Both the position numbers and the translations under genes were made by a program. 64,000 nucleotides of DNA from Thermoanaerobaculia bacterium. GTDB taxonomy: Bacteria > Acidobacteriota > Thermoanaerobaculia > Multivoradales > JAHEKO01. The notes below the pieces were generated by a model. It had not been told where the DNA came from, did no database searches, and was given only the letters and a program-made list of their open reading frames with translations. This document shows, one piece after another, positions 61,703 through 64,000 of the stretch (position 1 is its first letter; every line of letters starts with the position of its first letter). Location: positions 98,006 to 162,005 of the forward strand of contig CAMYOG010000002.1 in assembly GCA_947259925.1 (NCBI GenBank). Reading direction: 5' to 3'.

Positions 61703-64000
61703 GTGTCGCCGGAACGCCGCCGTCTCCTGACGATTCTGGTGCTCCTCGCGCTGTTTCTGGGGGCTCTTGCGATCTTCCTGCGGATGCGTCCGGAGCCTCC
61801 CGCGGAGCCCCAGCCGGTGCCGCCGGCCGACCGCGGTCGAGCCGACCTCGACTTCGGGCCGCCGGTGGGCGAGTACGACATCGTCTACGTCCGCATGCCG
61901 CGCAGGGGTGACACCGAGCGCACCTACTGGCCCGAGGTCTTCCATCCGGCCCGGCTCGAGCCGGGCGCTGATCTGATGCTGCTGCATCCGGACGGCACGG
62001 AAGAGATCCTGGTCGAGGCGGAAGATGGCGGCTCGGTCACCGACCCCTACGTCTCGTTCGACGCCGAGTGGGTCTACTACAGCTACTTCTGGGACCTGCG
62101 ACCCGAGCGAATCAATCGTCAGCGCCAGCACCTGCCGATGGATGGTGCCGACATCTTCCGGGTCAACGTCGAGACCCGGGAGCGCCAGCAGCTCACCTTC
62201 GGCGAATTCACACCCAACACCGGCGCCGGTCACTGGGATCCGTCCAACCCCCTCGATCCCCCGGCGGAGTTCAACCGACTCGGCTACGGCATCGTCAATT
62301 CGGGGCCCTGCCCGCTGCCCGGCGGGCGGATCGCCTTCACCAGCAACCGCAACGGCTTCGAACCGCCCAAGGGCTACACGAGCCCCTCGATGCAGCTGTT
62401 CGTGATGGACGAGGACGGCTCGAACGTCACGCCGATCGGACCGATGTCGCTGTCGAGCGCTCTGCATCCGACCATCCTGCGGGACGGCCGTCTGATGTTC
62501 GGCTCGCACGAGAACCAGGGGCTCCGTGACCGTCGCAACTGGGGGATATGGCACATCGCGCCCGACGGCCGGTACTGGGGACCGCTGGTCAGTGCCTTCC
62601 GCGAGGCTCAGGCGTTTCATTTCATGACCCAGCTCACCGGCGGCGAGATCGCGTTCGTCGACTACTACAACCTGAACAACAACGGTTTCGGCGCGATCTA
62701 CAAGTTCCCCCTGCCGACGCCCGGTGAGGCGGCGTTCCATCCCGCCGCCCTCGACCAGAACCCGCCCATCCTGCGTACCAAGGCAGGCGGCTTCGAAGAG
62801 CCGTTTCGCATGCCGTTCACGCCGCTGGGCCTGCTCTCGATCACGCCGATGACCCATGCCGACGACGCCCCGGCGCCGATCGGCGCCGACGGCCGGCGGG
62901 TCGGCAAGTTCACCCACCCGTCGGGCGCTCCCGACGGCGACCTCCTGGTGGCCTACACCCACGGGCCCGCCCACCACCGGGGTGAGCTCCGGCTGCCGAG
63001 CTACGACAGCGGCATCTACGTGATCCCCGCCGCCCAACCGGTGACCGACCCGTCGCAGCTGATCGAGGTCAAGAACGACCCGGAGTACAACGAGGCGTGG
63101 CCGCGGGCGGTAGTGTCGTACCGCGCGATCTACGGGCGGCCGGAGCCCGATCTCCTGCCCTGGCTGCCGAACGACGGCGAAGCTCACGACAGCCTGGAGC
63201 CGGGCACGCCGTTCGGGCTGATCGGGACCTCCAGCTTCTACAAGCGGGGGAGCTTCCCCGGCTTCGATCGGGCGCGGAGCTTCGACGGCCTCGAGCCGTT
63301 CAACACCGCCGCCAACGGCATAAACAGCAACTGGTTCGTGCAGGGCGCCGACGCCGGGCTGTACGACGACGACGAAATCTGGGCGGTACGGATCGTGACG
63401 ATGGAGCCCAACACGCATCGCAGCTATGGGCCGGGCGCCGGCCGCCACTACTTCAGTCACGCCCACGAGCGGCTGCGGGTACTGGGGGAGGTGCCGCTGC
63501 GCAAGAGCGACGGCGCCGGCGGCGAGCTGCGCGATCCGGAGGGCAACCCGGATACCAGCTTCCTGGCCAGGATCCCCGCCGACACGCCGTTCACCTTCCA
63601 GACGCTCGACCGGCGGGGGATGGCGCTGAACATCTCGCAGACCTGGCACCAGGTGCGGCCGGGGGAGATGCGCGCCGACTGCGGTGGCTGTCACGCTCAC
63701 GGCCAGACCCCGCTCGAATTCGAGCGCACGGCGGCGGCCGGACCGGAGTACGAGGTGGCGGACCTGACGGCGGTCACCCCGATGGTCGGTGACCTCGGTA
63801 CCGACGGCGATCCGCAGCTCGAGATCCACGAGTCGCGGGTGGTCGACACCGAGTTCTATCGCGACATCCGTCCAATCCTGGAGCGGAGCTGTGTCTCCTG
63901 CCACGCCGGGGGCGTCAGCGACCCGCCGGGACGATTGGTCCTCGACGACCAGACGGCATACGGACCCCGAGGCCGCGAGCTGCCCGGCGACTACAAGCGG
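61703..64000 (+). CDS. Diheme c-type protein like hydrazine synthase alpha subunit (3' end outside window)
   Basis: The frame is open from GTG 61703 to the right edge, giving 766 residues and more beyond. It starts with a membrane helix (LLTILVLLALFLGALAIFL). A predicted beta-propeller follows (residues about 50-600: YDIVYVRMPRRGDTERTYW, HPTILRDGRLMFGSHENQG, RNWGIWHIAPDGRYWG). Two heme c motifs are C660-G-G-C-H and C730-V-S-C-H (ADCGGCHAHG, SCVSCHAGG). The combination matches proteins annotated as hydrazine synthase alpha subunit-like, which are also found outside anammox bacteria and have no settled function. TATACT (61691-61696) lies just upstream as a possible -10 box. No anammox genes accompany it here. 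Confidence 0.72.
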   Translation, partial: MSPERRRLLTILVLLALFLGALAIFLRMRPEPPAEPQPVPPADRGRADLDFGPPVGEYDIVYVRMPRRGDTERTYWPEVFHPARLEPGADLMLLHPDGTEEILVEAEDGGSVTDPYVSFDAEWVYYSYFWDLRPERINRQRQHLPMDGADIFRVNVETRERQQLTFGEFTPNTGAGHWDPSNPLDPPAEFNRLGYGIVNSGPCPLPGGRIAFTSNRNGFEPPKGYTSPSMQLFVMDEDGSNVTPIGPMSLSSALHPTILRDGRLMFGSHENQGLRDRRNWGIWHIAPDGRYWGPLVSAFREAQAFHFMTQLTGGEIAFVDYYNLNNNGFGAIYKFPLPTPGEAAFHPAALDQNPPILRTKAGGFEEPFRMPFTPLGLLSITPMTHADDAPAPIGADGRRVGKFTHPSGAPDGDLLVAYTHGPAHHRGELRLPSYDSGIYVIPAAQPVTDPSQLIEVKNDPEYNEAWPRAVVSYRAIYGRPEPDLLPWLPNDGEAHDSLEPGTPFGLIGTSSFYKRGSFPGFDRARSFDGLEPFNTAANGINSNWFVQGADAGLYDDDEIWAVRIVTMEPNTHRSYGPGAGRHYFSHAHERLRVLGEVPLRKSDGAGGELRDPEGNPDTSFLARIPADTPFTFQTLDRRGMALNISQTWHQVRPGEMRADCGGCHAHGQTPLEFERTAAAGPEYEVADLTAVTPMVGDLGTDGDPQLEIHESRVVDTEFYRDIRPILERSCVSCHAGGVSDPPGRLVLDDQTAYGPRGRELPGDYKR

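Noticed and set aside
61292..63904. Minus-strand ORF of about 870 codons opposite the diheme gene
   Set aside because: The plus strand carries clear CxxCH motifs and a signal anchor; the antisense frame has none and shows the same low-complexity pattern as other shadow frames.

Overview
The window is 64 kb of uniformly GC-rich bacterial DNA with tightly packed genes. Many start and stop codons overlap as ATGA, GTGA or TGATG. No stretch longer than about 190 bp lacks a gene. I see no rRNA, tRNA, CRISPR array or insertion sequence. The gene content fits an environmental, metabolically versatile Gram-negative-type bacterium: a two-cluster molybdenum hydroxylase, VPS10/BNR Asp-box protein, DUF885 lipoprotein, LigD/Ku end joining, RsbU-like phosphatase and a large surface-glycan locus. 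Acidobacteriota (Thermoanaerobaculia-like) is my best guess, but it is an inference from style and content, not proven.

Region 1 (1-13.2 kb) looks like purine or N-heterocycle catabolism. It holds a cytosine-deaminase-type amidohydrolase cut by the left edge, a carbamate kinase, a small protein of unknown function, glutamate dehydrogenase, an XdhD-like molybdenum hydroxylase, an SsnA-like aminohydrolase, and two tandem fold-type-II PLP enzymes. A metacaspase with a membrane partner and a NUDIX hydrolase sit inside it. The layout resembles the E. coli yge/ssnA/xdhD cluster, with two PLP enzymes where E. coli has YgeX.

Region 2 (13-30.4 kb) is mixed signalling and housekeeping. It contains a PDZ/membrane/SpoIIE phosphatase translationally coupled to a TPR protein, an Asp-box propeller protein, a cysteine-desulfurase-like enzyme, an ECF sigma/anti-sigma pair, an NhaC antiporter, an aldo/keto reductase, a DUF885 lipoprotein and a type-B carboxylesterase.

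Region 3 (30.4-41.8 kb) carries a lytic transglycosylase overlapping LigD, the Ku gene followed by a MerR-TPR regulator, several small membrane or lipoprotein genes, and a DUF3179 gene. The DUF3179 gene has an in-frame UGA exactly at the expected Cys of its conserved motif, followed by a SECIS-like hairpin. This candidate selenoprotein is the sharpest anomaly in the window.

Region 4 (41.8-46.5 kb) has a three-gene operon (HxH hydrolase, glycerol-3-phosphate-dehydrogenase-like flavoprotein, flippase-like membrane protein). It is transcribed away from a two-gene unit. That unit encodes a protein with a symmetric six-Cys hydrophobic C-terminal domain and a small membrane protein. A 41-bp palindrome with a perfect TATAAT in its centre lies between the two units. 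This pair is a candidate undescribed secreted-peptide/immunity-like module.

Region 5 (46.5-61.7 kb) is a surface polysaccharide locus: GT39-type enzymes, five other glycosyltransferases, an epimerase, a methyltransferase, a RIFT-barrel lyase-like protein, an SGNH hydrolase and a hexapeptide acyltransferase. The right edge cuts a diheme protein resembling hydrazine synthase alpha subunit.
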